From positions 83,503-147,502 of the forward strand of contig VXIS01000087.1 of NCBI GenBank assembly GCA_008704415.1: a stretch of DNA of 64,000 nucleotides, written 5' to 3'. Shown here in pieces: positions 50,063 through 64,000 of the stretch (position 1 is its first letter; the number at the start of each line of letters is the position of its first letter). Both the position numbers and the translations under genes were made by a program. This stretch comes from Sphaerosporella brunnea (lineage: Eukaryota; Ascomycota; Pezizomycetes; Pezizales; Pyronemataceae). Under the pieces are notes generated by a model. It searched no databases. It worked only from the letters and a program-made list of their open reading frames with translations, and had not been told where the DNA came from.

Positions 50063-50811
50063 TTTTTGTTTTTTTGCAGTGTAGACTACTTACGGCAAGG
50101 GCGATAGATCACACGACCCGGAAGTTGTTACGGTACCTCCTCACGCTGTCCGGCAGCTTGCAGCATCGTAACCAGGCTCCATCCGAGCCAATGCTGCATT
50201 GATTCTGCTCATTGATGACCAATGGACGTCTGATACCGGCGCATAAACCCGCCAGTGGGTAGCCTGCAGGCGCCAAAAGGGTCACCAGAGAATGACGTTT
50301 AACCCACGGAGGCGTGACGGAGCGAGCGGAGGAGAAATGCTCAACTTGAACTCCAGGAACTTGATCACACGAGACCAGCCTCAGGCCGAGTGGAATATAG
50401 CGCCCACGACGGCGAGGTATTCAAAGAGTTCTATCGCTGCAGCTGAAGCTGTAGTTGGTGGGGCGCATGTACATGCAATGTATTTGGAAGGAATCATCAT
50501 AGCTGTATGGCAATGCAAAAAACTCACAACTTACTCACTACTACCAGCAGTTATAGTAAGAACACAAATAGTCACGATAGATACCTCGAGCATGCTACGG
50601 TATGTTTCTCCACTTTTATCCAAAAGGACTCGTGTGAAAGTTTGTAACCAAAGTTTATTGTGCGTATGCGACCGCGACCCCCCTACCCGTCCCCGCCGCC
50701 GCCTTATTGATACAACCTCATGGGTCAACTGCGGCCACCCAACTACCAGGAGGAAAAATTTAAACGGGTCCGTAAACAGCAGAAACAAAAGCCATGGCCA
50801 CTGGGGCCAGG

Positions 50812-51129
50812 TCACCTTCCCCCCATCTGACCCTTCACCATATCCGGAACGATGATGATGAACTCATCCCCCTCCACCACGGACTGTCCAACCTTAGCAT
50901 CTCGCAGAAACCGCAGGATATGTGGGGTGGCCTTCTCCTTCTACCTACGAAATATTGGCTGGAGCTGGTACATCCCTCGTTGCATTGCCAGTAGAAAACC
51001 CCTAACCCACTCCTCATCCTTTCTCACTCGTTGCCATACATTTCGTATTTGCACTAATACCCTGAAGTAAACTTCAGGGCACTCCGTTTTCCCGTCCTGG
51101 AAGAGCCAATCTCCGCGAAGGAAAAGCAA
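50812..51129 (-). pseudogene. Amber-interrupted coding-like frame, mirror copy
   Basis: Identical to 22474-22791, including the internal TAG. Because this zone is among the best matched of the palindrome, the TAG is probably real. Confidence 0.3.
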
Positions 51130-51509
51130 GGGACCCGCTCGCGCTCGCTAACTTAATCCCCACCTCATCTCAACGCAACGAGGAAACGTACACAGGTAAC
51201 GTCCGGCCCCGCACGATGTTCTCACAAAAAGCACCTGCATACCTGATATGAACGATCAGCGTCCAGCTGTATGGCTCCGTTGAAGTACTCTGTTCTACCG
51301 CAAACTTCTTAGGTATGTACATACAGTGAGACAGTCGGTCACGCAACATATGTATGTACGATTAGGGAAACAACTGCTTTGTATTATTTATCATATCGTC
51401 TAAAAAAGAACTCCACACAGTTTTTTTGTTCCCTTTTGCCATCCGGAAGAAAGACCTCTCAATCGTCCATCCTTGCGGCGTGCAACCCCATCGCTCGGTC
51501 AACCCACAT

Positions 51510-52886
<1,377 letters not shown>

Positions 52887-55800
52887 TTTTTTTGAACGTA
52901 GTGTGTTCTGTGCCGGTGGGAAGAAGTTAGCAACCGCACAGCAAACAACAAACGGTACCAAGCTTTTGGCTTGAAGGCTCGCGAACCTGTGATGTTTTTG
53001 AGGGGTGAGTTGTGTGTGGTGGTGGTGTTGTGTTGAGCAGATGATGGCAGAAGCGGGGTATTTATCGAGGCAGCTTGATTTTTGAGTCTGGTCCGACGTC
53101 TACTTCTGCTGCTCCCCCGCTTGGTGGAGTTTCAGGTCACCCCGCCCGCCAGGCCCAATCCCAATCCCAACACAGGCAAATCTTGGCGGCGTCCAGCCAC
53201 TTCTCACTTCTCCCTGAGCCTAGATGCAAGATACTCTCTCGCGCCTCAATGCCAGCTTCTCCCGCCCCTTGCCGAGCTGACTGGTGATCGCCTTCACCGC
53301 GTATGTGCGTGTGCGTGCTCCCCGTCATTCGGCGTCATCGCGACGGCGATCCCGCCAAAGACTCCGGATAACTTGCATCTCCCATGGCGAGGTGTGTTCC
53401 GAGCATCGCAACGACGAAAATAATCCGCTACGAAGACGCTTCGCTGCGCGTTCCTCCGTCCGAGGTAAACTGGAGGCAAATTTAAACTGCTTCCGTGAAT
53501 TCGCGAGATCGCGGTTAGAAGGCATTAGAAGGCTATAAGAAGCCCGATGCGTCCCTCATCCCAAGCCTCTAAACCTCATCGCGATGATGAAAAATCCAGC
53601 CACACACCGCCGCCCCACCACCCCACTACCCACCCTCAAATCTTTCACGACGCTTCCAGGGTGACCGAAAATTTGCACCGCATTTCATCCCGCTTATTTT
53701 TGTTTTTGCGCCGCTATGTACCGCCGGGCGAGACTCAATCGATGCAGCCCCTGCCCAGGTAGGCGACATCTGATTCCAATTGATAATAGAGTAGGATGAG
53801 GGGGAGCCCCCCCTCAGATAACGCCTCACCACACTACCTGATACGACAATGGTGGTGGGCCGGTTCTGCTCCACTTCCGCCCGCCGACCATCCAAAATCC
53901 CACGCACCACCAACCACGACGAGGACGACGCACACGAGTGCGAACGGCGGAGAAACCTTCATGATGATGATGATGATGATGTACGGCGACCAAATGCAAC
54001 ATATTTTTTTTTCTTATTTCTATTGATAGACGCCGAAGCCGATGGCCGGAGCGCGCGGCTGAATGTGGGTCGCCCGCCGGAGATGTGTGCACGTCATTTG
54101 TCCGATTTCGGCAGACCAGGAGGTCGGGCCGGTTTGGTTGGGTAACACCACCACCACCACCACCACCACCACCACCACTACCACCACCACCACACTCCGC
54201 GAATGGCGGTGATTACCACGTTTTTGGTCAGGCACGCCACAAAAGAGGGGTTAAACCACAGAACGTGCGATCAAAAACCCAAACCACCACCCATCGCTGC
54301 TTCTTCGAATTACTCTCCTCTTTCCTCACCCGCCACAAGAATCCGCACGTGGAGATGGGCTCAGGCAGGGTGAGCATGAGATGAGATGAGGGATTATTTC
54401 TACATATATCACCGGATAAATTTCCATTGCGATGCGATAACTGCTTCTACATACCGCGGCTTTATTATCATCCGATGGCATCATCATACATACCGCGTGA
54501 TACTGTAGAGTAGATGTTTTGTTTGTCTGTTTATAATTCGGTACCTTTATATACATACACACTCCGGTCCAATGCTTTATCCACGTGTTGCGGAACGTCG
54601 ACGGCCCGACGCATGCACTCGAAAGGTTCACGGTGTTGCCGTATCTTGAGATCTCGGCTCCGGGAATACAGGGTTAGTGCAGTTCATGCTTTCTCACTCG
54701 TGTGTGAGTCACCGCCTCACCGTCGGGTGAGGTGTCTAGAGGGGTTTTCATCAACAACCCCAAATTCAAGTAACGGAGAGTCGTGTGAAAAGATGGGCGA
54801 ATACTCTGGGGATTTGGGGCTACGATGTCCACAGCTTCGAGGTGTGGTCCCTTGCATAGCTGGTGGAGTGGGTCGTTTGCGATATCGATGTCCTCCAATC
54901 CCGGGAACACATCGGAGATGATGCCCAACTCTGAGTCTATTCGTAAGTGGTTGTGTTGTGTGTTTTTTTTTTTGCGTATTTGATGCGTCGTCTGCTCGGC
55001 CCTGGCGGTCGCCAGGATAGAATTTTCGGTATATTTCGTGGGTGAGTGATATGTCATGATCATTATATACCTACGCATTTTCTACCCAGATCTATGGTTC
55101 CAATCTCTGCACGATGCCACGGCGTGGTATAGACAACAGCTAGGTGACCACCAAAAACTTTTTATCACATCACACGGTATCCATCCGACTCCAAATTACG
55201 GCGACGGCAGTGGAGGTCGGCCAGGTGACAGAAAGGCGCTTCCCACCGTTGGTTGTGGTGGCAGTGGTGCTTTTCTCACCTGTTTGCTATCTCCGGCGCA
55301 TGCAGCAAATATCTCACCGCCATTTGTAGCAGGGCGAAGTTCGAAGATACCCTCCCTGTAGATAGCTTTTCTTTTCCTGTCATCCCAATTCGCTGCGCGA
55401 AACTACATACCACCGCAAAATTGCACGAGATCGCGGTTTCGCGGAGTTTACCTGATCCTTGTACTATAGAAAACCGCTGTGTCCAGTAGATTGTGGTGGA
55501 ATGGAATACGAGTGCTACCTAATGAAGGAACCAAGCTCGAGTCCGAAGCCCACCTCGGCTACATCCGTCAAGAGACCACTGCCAGATGTGCTGCCATAGC
55601 TCCCGCGCACCCATCGCTGAGTAATCGGCAATCCTCCCACGTTAGCGGGTTGAGTAACTAGCTGTAGTGTTAAAAACAAGTACGATGTGTGGACGGTAAT
55701 GCTATTAGACATCGACTTCATCAAGAGTCAAGACATTTGCTGGCTGGAAAAAACAACACATAGCTACAGCCCCAACCAGGGCTTCCAGTAGCCCTACAAA

Positions 55801-57267
55801 ACGCCGGAGCGGGCTACCGCAGCGACCGGCGATTGAGAAAGTCAGACAGGCCGGTGGGCGCCGCCTTCCAAGGGCTGGCGAGGCAAATTTTTGTGGCCAC
55901 TGTTCACCTTTACCCTCGCATGCCATCCACCTTGCATCACCGAGCCCAGTAAATTTCCAGTTGACGCGACCTCCGTTCTGTCAATGTCTCCCGCCGTTAG
56001 CGGCTTCAAAGACAACTATCCTTCGCATTGCGCCGCCGTTCGTTAATGGGGAGCCTGGTGGCCCATGCCATGGGCAGTCCTTATGCTTCCCATTCAAGGC
56101 TTCGCAAGTGACTTGAATGGCGCCATGGGTTACATATACCTCTCTAGACTGGCCCTCTCTCCATCGGGTTAAGGTTCGGATGTGTTTTGCTCCTGGCTCC
56201 GCCGGGCGTGCTTGGGACGCGTTTGACCAGCCCAGCCCGCCAACCTGGAAGCCTGAAGGCTATAAGCCACCCCAACGGCCTGGAGTTTTCGGGGTGGGCT
56301 ACTGGAAGCCCTAGCACAATGTCGAGGTATGCCTACAGACTGGCTGCGGCCCAGTGGAGGGTTGACACCCGCATACCAGGCTCGGGTTCCACGGGCCGGA
56401 GTCCCAGATGCTGTCGGTCAGACGAAGAGTACGTAGAGTAAATACGCGTCTCAATATTGCGCGAATTGTTGCGAGGAGTGTCCCGTGCGACGTGCTTTTT
56501 ATACCATGTATCTTCAGCTGCTGGACCATAGCAATCATGCCATTGGCCCGGAATAGCTGCAATATTAATCACCAGCTCACAGCATATCACGCTCGCCATC
56601 GTATCTGCATGCAGGAACTGGTATTACATGTCACACCCTGCAGTACTGACAGCGGGGTGGCTCTTCCTAAGTACTTACTAATTTTACTGGGCTGCGATAC
56701 GTACGCCAATAATATACTTTGCAGGCGATATCGACAGATGATAGGTCGGTTTATATTGCAGCTAATTGTTCTCCCTCGATAATTCGTCGGATTTCGCTTA
56801 AAGGCTGACCCAATAGCAATCGAGAAGACGTGTATCTTCCCAGCCCTTCTTGGCTTTTCATGCTTTGTTGTTTAGTTTTTTTTTTTTTTTACATACGAGC
56901 CGAGGACGATCGTGGGTTCCGTCCTTTCCCAACTTTCCACTTCAGAGACCTGCTTCGTATTCCCCAGGCCGTTGGCTCGCTAATCATAGTATGTAGAAGC
57001 GTCGGTCTGCGGCCCCGGATCGACAGCAGTACCAAGAGTAATCATGCAGCAACGACGTGGGCCGGCAGGCTTGTGTCACCCCAACTGCCTGTATTAGTTT
57101 ATGCCAAACATCTGCACACGCCTACAGTGTCTATATCTGACCTCTCCTCCGAGACACAGCCAGCTCGGCCTCAAAGCGCAAATGGTATATATATAACGCA
57201 CCCGCCGGCCTCCATCCCCCAGCGCCAACCCAACCGCGAGCTCAAACCACCAGCAGCAGCAGCAATC
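52887..57267. other. Mirror of 16335-20716
   Basis: Contains mirror copies of the gpd promoter (TATA-like 53059-53065), the CCA repeat near 54147-54195, the 535 bp TIR element (55778-56312) and the secreted-protein promoter with TATA run at 57186-57195. No additional gene. Confidence 0.5.
55778..56312. mobile_element. 535 bp TIR element, mirror copy
   Basis: Perfect 17 bp ends AGGGCTTCCAGTAGCCC at 55778 and its complement ending at 56312. Same length as the left copy. Confidence 0.5.
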
Positions 57268-57964
57268 ATGAAGGCGGCCACCACGCTCCTCACTCTCCTC
57301 TCGCTGAGCATCTCTTCCCTCGCGGCCCCGACGCCGGCGACCACGACTCCGCAGGAGTGCATAGTGCCGATGGTAATCTTCACCAGCATCACGAATCCGT
57401 TCACGCTGTATGCGGCGAACTCGGGGAATCCCAAGATCGACGGCCAGACGTTCACGTTCCTGCCGCGCACGGGCAAGGGCAGCTTCGACGTCGGCCTGTT
57501 TTCGTACGGGAAGCAGCTAAACACCACGCTTGCCAGCGGAAGTCTGGTGCTTGGCGGGAGCGGCAGCAAGGCCTTCATCGTCGAGCCAAAAGACAGGGCC
57601 CGCTTCCGAGAAGTTGCCTTCAAGGAGAATCCGAAAACTCCGGCCACCTACAACGCGCGCTACGCTTGTATCAACGGAAAGCCGGGTGCACATGTAGTTC
57701 TTGTCCCAGCCGAAAGTGACCAAGGACTTAGTGAGTTCCGAGGCGAAGGGAAAAAAAAGTAATCCAGGACTGACTTCGAGGTGATAGCGTTCTGTGTTTA
57801 CCCCGATTCGAACAAAGGCGGACAGTATGGTTTGTGGGTTAAGGCTGCGGACGATAGCTGTGAGTTTGGTTCCTATGGCCATCGAACGAGGAGAGGTTTG
57901 CTGACTGTTGGGTGTAGCCCCAGACTGCGTAGCGATCACGGCCGTGGTTAATGAGGTGGTATAG
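57268..57964 (+). CDS. Small secreted cysteine protein, three exons (intact copy)
   Basis: A family I do not recognise. Proposed exons 57268..57730, 57788..57859 and 57918..57964 give 193 residues. The N-terminus is a clear signal peptide (MKAATTLLTLLSLSISSLA, then APTPA), so the protein is secreted. The mature part has four cysteines (ECIVP, YACINGK, TFCVYPD, PDCVAIT), enough for two disulfides, and one NTT glycosylation sequon. Middle motifs include DGQTFTFLPRTGKGSFDVG and FSYGKQL. Without splicing the frame would end at a TAA within intron 1. The spliced version adds FCVYPDSNKGGQYGLWVKAA and closes at VVNEVV, which looks far more protein-like. A TATA run lies 73 bp upstream of the ATG. It could be a cell-wall or effector-like protein, but nothing in the sequence decides. 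Confidence 0.6.
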
Positions 57965-58947
57965 GAAGTGGAGAGTCTTTGATGTATGTAGGAATGATGA
58001 ATAACCTAATTCTGCCGTCTGCCGTAGACGCCACAAGCGCTGTAACACCTGGCCAGATTGCTTTTGGCGCTGTTCACTGTTTGCACTTTGCCAGCCATGA
58101 CAAGTCTCGGACATTCATGTAGGTGGATATCACATACCGTATCGTCTGAGTCTTAAGCAACGCGGGCCGGAGGGGTGGGGTGGTAAGGTTGCGGGTGTCG
58201 AGGGTTTTCTATTGGTGGGATCGGACGTCGAGGTCGCAATTTGGGTTTGTACGCAACTTTAATGATGATCAAAAGGCGGGGAGCGGCATGCGCAATGGCA
58301 ACTCCGGCATCTCCCCGTCCCGGTACGGTCCAAAAATGGTGCCGGTAGCGGACAAACACCGGAAGATACGGCGCGATGCCCCTGTGAAAAGCACCCGGTG
58401 CCGGCCTACCAATAGAATGAAGATCGAGATCCTGAGCTATTAGGATACTCCGAGGGAGTTTACTATGGGCGATGGACGACCGACAACGCCGGCACTGTAA
58501 TGGTTCTGCTGCTATAAATAAAATTAGATACAGCATCGCCCGCGCGCGAGTCTTTAGAAATTAACTTTTTGATTGGCAACACTCCCACCCGCGTTGCTCA
58601 AGACACAGACGATACGGTAGGAGCTGTAAATCTCTAGATGTAAAGGAGCAATAGGATCAATTTATTCGACAAAGATCTTTGGTCCTCACCTCCTTAGCTT
58701 CGCCATCATGAAAGCCGCCTCAAAAATATACATGAAGCCCACCCTTTTCCTTCTCCCCTTGTATATATCCCATCCGTCGTAAGAGGTCCCGCCGTGTATC
58801 AATCCATTCATCCGTTCAGCCATTAGGCATGCAAGAAAAGAGAGCAAAACGCCGCGCATATGCAAAACCACAAAACAAAGGGGGAAAAAAGGAAATCCTG
58901 AATGTACAATCCTTCCCGTATCTCCGCCGCAACCGCACACCGGCATT
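57965..58947. other. Mirror of 14656-15636
   Basis: Contains the mirror copy of the TA-flanked TIR element at 58136-58619 and the 3' flank of the tail-anchored protein gene. No other gene. Several single-base differences from the left arm lie at 57900-58110. Confidence 0.5.
58136..58619. mobile_element. TA-flanked TIR element, mirror copy
   Basis: Same TACCGTATCGTCTG ends as 14984-15468; 484 bp, one base shorter than the left copy. Confidence 0.65.
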
Positions 58948-59526
58948 TTACAAACCCCACACCTGGCCCAATCCCCAACCAAGGCCCACCAGAAACACCA
59001 CCGCAATGGTAATCGCCGCAAACAACATCCTAGCCCGTTGCTCCGCAGTGCTTCTCTCAATCCCCGCCGTCTCCACCCACGCCGCTGACCCAGCCGTCAA
59101 CACCGTCGGAATCCCCCACGCATGCCGTCGCAACTGCTGCTTCTCATTCACCGTGGGGGGAACGAGGTATACGCGGAGTGGCCCCCGCGGACGCTGCTGA
59201 ACAAGGCTGCGCAGACGGGAAGAGAAACGTGGTGGGGCGAAGCGGCCAATGCGAACGGGGGCGGGGGTCAATGGGACGTCCTGCAGGGTGAGGTCGCGGT
59301 AAGGGTTTGCGGGTTCGTAGGGAGGCGGAGTGAGACCTGGTGATGGCAGTGGCGCAGGCATCCGGAAGAAATGCGTTTTTAGTGGGGTCGGGGTGGTGGA
59401 GATGAATTGGTGTGAAAGAGAAAGGAGGTTTAGTGAAGGCGTGTCGAGATCTGTTGAGGCCGTGTCTGGCGTGTGGAGCGGAGTGTTTTTGGAGGGAAGG
59501 ATCAGCGTGTACATTTTGTTTTGCAT
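58948..59526 (-). CDS. Hypothetical tail-anchored PPPY protein, mirror copy
   Basis: Same 192-residue product as 14077-14655. The A/T run before the ATG is 18 instead of 19, which extends the upstream open frame here but does not alter the protein from ATG 59526. Confidence 0.5.
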   Translation of the reverse strand: MQNKMYTLILPSKNTPLHTPDTASTDLDTPSLNLLSLSHQFISTTPTPLKTHFFRMPAPLPSPGLTPPPYEPANPYRDLTLQDVPLTPAPVRIGRFAPPRFSSRLRSLVQQRPRGPLRVYLVPPTVNEKQQLRRHAWGIPTVLTAGSAAWVETAGIERSTAEQRARMLFAAITIAVVFLVGLGWGLGQVWGL

Positions 59527-61340
59527 TTTTTTTTTTTTTTTTTGATGCAGTCGATGCGGTTTTCGTTCTTCGTAAAAACAAAGGTCGAGAAAAAAATTGG
59601 TGTTCGTCAAGAAACGACCGTCCGGCTTGCAGAGTCCGCAAGAAGAAGTGAAGAAACAAAAAGGAAGAAGAAAAAAAAGTCCGTCGAGGATCGTTTATCT
59701 GTCGAGATGGATGGAGGTGGCGAGGTGGTGAAAATGAAAGGTTGCAAGTCCGGATGGGGGAAACGGAGGATACAAATATGACGACTCTTCACAGCGTCGA
59801 TCAAGTTCCCGGCCTCTCATCACCTTGCCTGGCTTACCATCCCAGAAACTGCTGAAACGGCAGGCGACGAAAATCACCGGGTCGCCTCTCTTCCCGCGAT
59901 CTATTCGAGATAGATAGGAGATGGCTCTGGGGAAGGACAGCATATGATACACCAATTCCTGGTTCCCTTTGGCGTCTCAGCTTTGTGGAGCTTGGCGCTG
60001 GCGCGTGAATCTCATTTGCACGAAGATGAACCAGATAAAAATACACCCATCTCCGACGTGAAGTTTTTCCGATGCGCTGGGCGGAGTGGAGTTTCTGCAG
60101 CCTTTGAAGCTGGAGGCTGTGTTGTTGTAGCCGCGTGCCCTATTTGCGTGGTGAGTGACTTGGAACGGGGAACCCAGACGGACGGCAGTTTCGTTTCACG
60201 ATGTTTACTTGGGAGCGTTTCGGCAGTGCAGGCCGCTCGCTTACTTTAATTCCGCCGGAGAAATGCTGGGTCTTTACTTCTTCGGGATGGTGGGCGATGT
60301 TTCTTTTTGAAGCGTTATTTTTGTCGCGTAGGATATGTATGATCGCCGCTGCCCGGCGGTTGGATATGATGCCGCTGGGTTTGCCAACAGGCGAACGTTC
60401 ATGGATTATCACCTAAGGAAACATGCGCTTCGACAACCATGTATGAAGCAGTGTACCGTAGAGATTCGGTACTAAGGCAATGTGGCTAAGTGACTTTGCC
60501 ATGAGGCTGAGTGACTTATCCACAGAGCGCAGTCACTTTTCCACATTGCTTTAGTACCGAATCTCTAAGGTAACATCTGTGGCTAAAAAAGTAGCCGCCA
60601 CTGACAAGCCAAGGAACATGGTATTTCCGAGCAAAGCGCTACCAAATGAAGCGAGTGCTACATCGTGAAGCACGGATTGCTTCACGATTGTGGCGGCGAG
60701 GATAAATTCTCGAGTCCCATGAAGGCGAAGGCCATCGGTTCTTTCTTTAAGTGACGATGAAAAAGACCTGCCTTCGAAGCTTCTGCCTTTTCAATTCCAA
60801 AGCACATCACACTGCGTTGTATAAAACCCCCAGTTACACTACCCGGCCTGTGTACTCGTGGGCTCGCTCTATGGCATGTAAGAGCCTGGAATAATAGGGC
60901 TTTGCAAACTCTTGATCTCAGGAGGATGCGCAGTTCGTACCCGGTATTGTATGCCTTTGCATAGAGTGCTTTGCTGGTAGCGATTTGAGCCGACTGGCAG
61001 AGCAGAACCTCCATCGGCAGTTCGCAATGCCACTGATTGGGTGTCTAGTTGCAATCCGCAACTCAGAAGAATTTCTCAATGCTATCATATGCATTCGCCG
61101 CGATATCGACTCAAGATTTTCAGCCCAAGCAAACACTCAAGATTGGCCATAACAAAAAAATTCACCTATGGTAGCAAGGTTCAACCTTTTGGGAGTCTCT
61201 ATACTGTGACCTTAAAAACACATTGTGACTCGTACAGACTACCCGAGTGATCCATTATGAAAAACATCGTGCGCAGGACCACATCTGCGCACGCTAGAGT
61301 AGTCCCGTGCACATAAAAAAACCTTTAAGCCTCAGCACTT
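59527..61340. other. Mirror of 12262-14076
   Basis: Contains the mirror MITE at 60459-60567 and no supported gene. Confidence 0.5.
60459..60567. mobile_element. 109 bp TA-flanked MITE, mirror copy
   Basis: Identical ends and length to 13035-13143. Confidence 0.7.
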
Positions 61341-64000
61341 ATGAGTGGCAACCACGACCACGACATGCCCGCGCCACGAAACCAAAACCAGCGCCAAACC
61401 GGCATTCGCCTTCCCAAAGCGCTTCTTGAGGAGCTGAATCTCGGTTTGTGCCCATCCTCCCCACCCCCTGCGATCCGGTGCGCTCGGCTGACTAGCAATA
61501 GGTGATCGCGGAGCTCCAAATGGTCGAGGTCGAGGAGGCGCAAGGGGTAGAGGAGGGAAGAGAGGAGGGCCACAATCGGATCGGAAGACGTTAAGGAAGC
61601 AGCAGAGACAGGAAAAGAAGGTTGCGAGACATCGCGGGCGTGGCGCGAGGCAGGAGGATGGTGGGGAGAGTGATGGCGAGGAGGATGACGAGGTGGATCC
61701 GTTCGATGTTTCCGACGACGAGGGTCTTGTGGTAACCGCTTGGCCACCGGACGATAAGGGAGAGGACAAGGAGTCAAAGTCGAAGAAGAAAGAAGAGTCT
61801 GCGCCCGAACCGAAATCTAAGACGAAAAAGACGAAAGAAGCAGCGCCGGAGAAGCCGAAATCGATCCTCAAGAAGCGTAAAGCCACCGAAGAACCCATCG
61901 AGGAAGAGGAAGAGCCGCCCAAGAAGAAGCTTAGCAAAGCTGTGCAGGACCGGCTGGCGCAGGATGATGCGGAAATTGAGTACCTAGAAAGGAAGCTCAA
62001 GATCAAGGGCAAGAAGGTGCCGAAGTCGTTTGAAGATGATGGGCTTGACTTTTTGTTGGAGGGGTTGAAGGACAATTATTTGGATGATCGGAAGGAGAAG
62101 GCGAAAAGGATTAATGAGAGGGAGCGGAAAATGGAGAAGCTCATGGAGGAGAGTGAGGAGGAAAGTGATGATGAGGAAGGCGATGAGGATGATGATGACA
62201 TGATGGAGGAATTGCTGGGAGATTTGGAGGAGGACTCGGAGATGGGTGATGAGGGTGTTGATGGCAGCGACGAGGATGAAGAGGATGAGGAGGACAAAGA
62301 GGGGAGTAATGACGATGAGGGTTCGGAAGAGGATTCGGAAACCAAAGAAGCACCCCGTGTACGAGAAAATCCCTACAGGCCCGGCATAACGGCGACGACA
62401 TCAGAGGAGAAGCCTGCCAGCAAATACATACCCCCCTCGCTCCGGAAAGCTCCTATGGCCGACTCGGAACGCCTTCTCCGCCTGCGACGGCAGCTTCAAG
62501 GTCTCATCAATAGGCTGTCGGAGGCCAAACTGATGGCCATGTTGAATGACTTTGAAGAAGTATATCGAACGAATCCTCGGGCTGATGTTACCAACATAAT
62601 AACTGAAATTCTCATCGCTACGCTGTGCGATTCATCAACGCTCAATGATACCTACCACATTCTCCACAGTGGATTCCTCGCGGGATTGTACAAGATTATG
62701 GGTACGGATGTCGGTGCAACGGTGGTCCAGAGGATCGTCGAAGAATTTCTCAGCCAACACACAAAGGCGAACGGAATCGCAGACCCAGCTACGGCTGGAA
62801 AGGAGTGCACCAACCTGATGAGTTTCCTCTCAGAGCTGTACAACTTCCAAGTGGTGGGCTGCGTCCTCATCTTCGACTTCATCCGGATGTTTCTCTCGGA
62901 GTTGACAGAGCTGCACACGGAGCTTCTCCTCAAGATCGTTCGAAGTGAGCGCCCGTGTTCCCCAGTCTATGAATCTCTATAGCTAATATTTTCTAGATTG
63001 CGGCCCCCAACTCCGCAGCGATGACCCAACCGCCTTGAAGTCCCTCGTCCTCCTCCTCCAGCCCGCGATCGCCAAAGTCGGTGGCTTAGAAAAGCTCAGC
63101 GTTCGCACAAAATTCATGATCGAAACTTTAACCAACCTCAAAAACAACCGGTTGAAGTCCTCCACTGCGGCCTCGGTCGTAACGACCGAGCATACAGTGC
63201 GGATGAAGAAGCTTCTCGGCTCTCTTAACACCCGCAACCTCCGCGCCACCGAGCCACTGCGTGCCGCCCTCGACGACATCCAAAACGTCGAGACAAAAGG
63301 AAAGTGGTGGCTCGTGGGAGCATCATGGGCCGGCACCTCTGCCTCCGACTCCAAGCCCGCCGTGGCACCACAGGAGCCTGAAACCGTTGCCCCGGCCTAT
63401 GTTTCCGAAGACGAAGGCGATGCCGGCATGCCAGATCTACAAGTTCTTGCCCGACAACACCGAATGAACACCGACATCCGCCGCGCTATCTTCATCACTC
63501 TCCTCTCCTCTACCGACTTCTCGGACGCCCACACCAAGCTTCTAAAACTCCGGCTAAAACGCTCCCAAGAACGCGAAATCCCGCGCGTGCTCCTGCACTG
63601 CGCAGCCGCAGAGGGTATCTACAACCCCTACTACACGCTCATCGCCAAAAAGCTCTGCAGCAGCAGCCACGCTTTGCGCATGACATTTACATTCACACTG
63701 TGGGACTACTTCCGACGCTTCGGCGAAGACGACGGCTCGGGCTCTTCTTCCAAAGACGCCGACGCATCCGACTCGGACAACGCGAGGAAGGTCTCGGCTC
63801 CACAGCCGCATGGAAAAGCCATCAGGCCTCCGCAAAATCGTCAACCTCGCAAAACTCTACGCTCCCTCGTCGCGGCAACAACCTCCAGCTCGGCATCTTC
63901 AAAAACGTGAATTCACCTACTCCAGCCCGCCACAAGAACTTTCTCGAGTCTTCTTCACCACGCTGTCACAGACGTAACAAGGCGACGAGTGGGAGGTCTC
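61341..64000 (+). CDS. sgd1: Sgd1/NOM1-type gene, mirror copy, 3' frameshifted and cut by the window
   Basis: Exons 61341..61443 and 61502..62944 are identical to the left copy, and exon 3 starts at 62997. The frame holds until about 63780, where AACGACGAGG has become AACGCGAGG, one base lost. From there to the window end single-base losses are frequent (for example CTGTCACAGACGTAACAAGG against CTGTTCACAGACGTAAAAGG), and the MA3-to-C-terminal part is unreadable. The stop codon lies beyond 64000. The left copy is the reference. Confidence 0.8.

Larger units (their letters stand above)
47261..51509. other. Mirror of 22094-26343
   Basis: Carries mirror copies of the decamer minisatellite (about 47373-47503), the LINE RNase H relic (48616-48999, +), the 5S gene (49946-50062, +) and the amber-interrupted frame (50812-51129, -). 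The sequence is nearly identical to the left arm. Small differences occur, for example CCAGCCGCGG against CCAGGCCGCGG near 48664. Confidence 0.55.

Overview
The window is genomic DNA of a filamentous ascomycete (Pezizomycotina). The evidence is short 47-79 bp GT-AG introns with CTGAC-like branch sites, long pyrimidine-rich leaders, a dispersed single 5S rRNA gene, and fungal protein families: UvsD/Rad26, a Tos4-like FHA protein, Sgd1, gpd, a class I terpene synthase and an M3 oligopeptidase. Gene density is low. No bacterial, phage or CRISPR features are visible.

The dominant structure is a giant near-perfect inverted repeat. Positions 9594-36814 (left arm) reappear as reverse complement at 36937-64000 (right arm), around a 122 bp unpaired spacer at 36815-36936. 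The right arm runs into the window edge, so the full arm may be longer. Every gene of the left arm therefore appears twice. Only about 1-9593 is single copy here.

Single-copy part: the ATRIP/Rad26/UvsD checkpoint gene (471-3157, +) and a Tos4/Plm2-like FHA gene (5840-7458, +), with long repeat-rich non-coding stretches between. Left arm in order: Sgd1/NOM1 ribosome-biogenesis gene (-), a 109 bp TA-flanked MITE, a PPPY-containing tail-anchored protein (+), a 485 bp TA-flanked TIR element, a small secreted cysteine protein (-), a 535 bp TIR element, glyceraldehyde-3-phosphate dehydrogenase (+), a 5S rRNA gene (-), a LINE RNase H relic (-), a decamer minisatellite directly upstream of a sesquiterpene-synthase-type gene (+), an M3 oligopeptidase (+), and tRNA-Ser(CGA) (+). 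About 3.9 kb without a recognisable gene leads up to the spacer.

The two arms differ mostly by single-base indels in homopolymers, and these are very unevenly distributed. The right arm is about 147 nt shorter over the inner 9.5 kb, almost collinear over the next 17 kb, then about 8 nt shorter over the final 220 bp. Right-arm copies of the oligopeptidase, terpene synthase, Sgd1 3' end and tRNA are broken. In the opposite direction, the left copy of the secreted-protein gene carries two compensating frameshifts that the right copy lacks. This pattern looks like unequal consensus quality, so a fold-back read or assembly artefact is the leading explanation. A real inverted duplication cannot be excluded from sequence alone. 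No operon-like logic links the genes; they are mainly housekeeping genes plus one lone terpene synthase.
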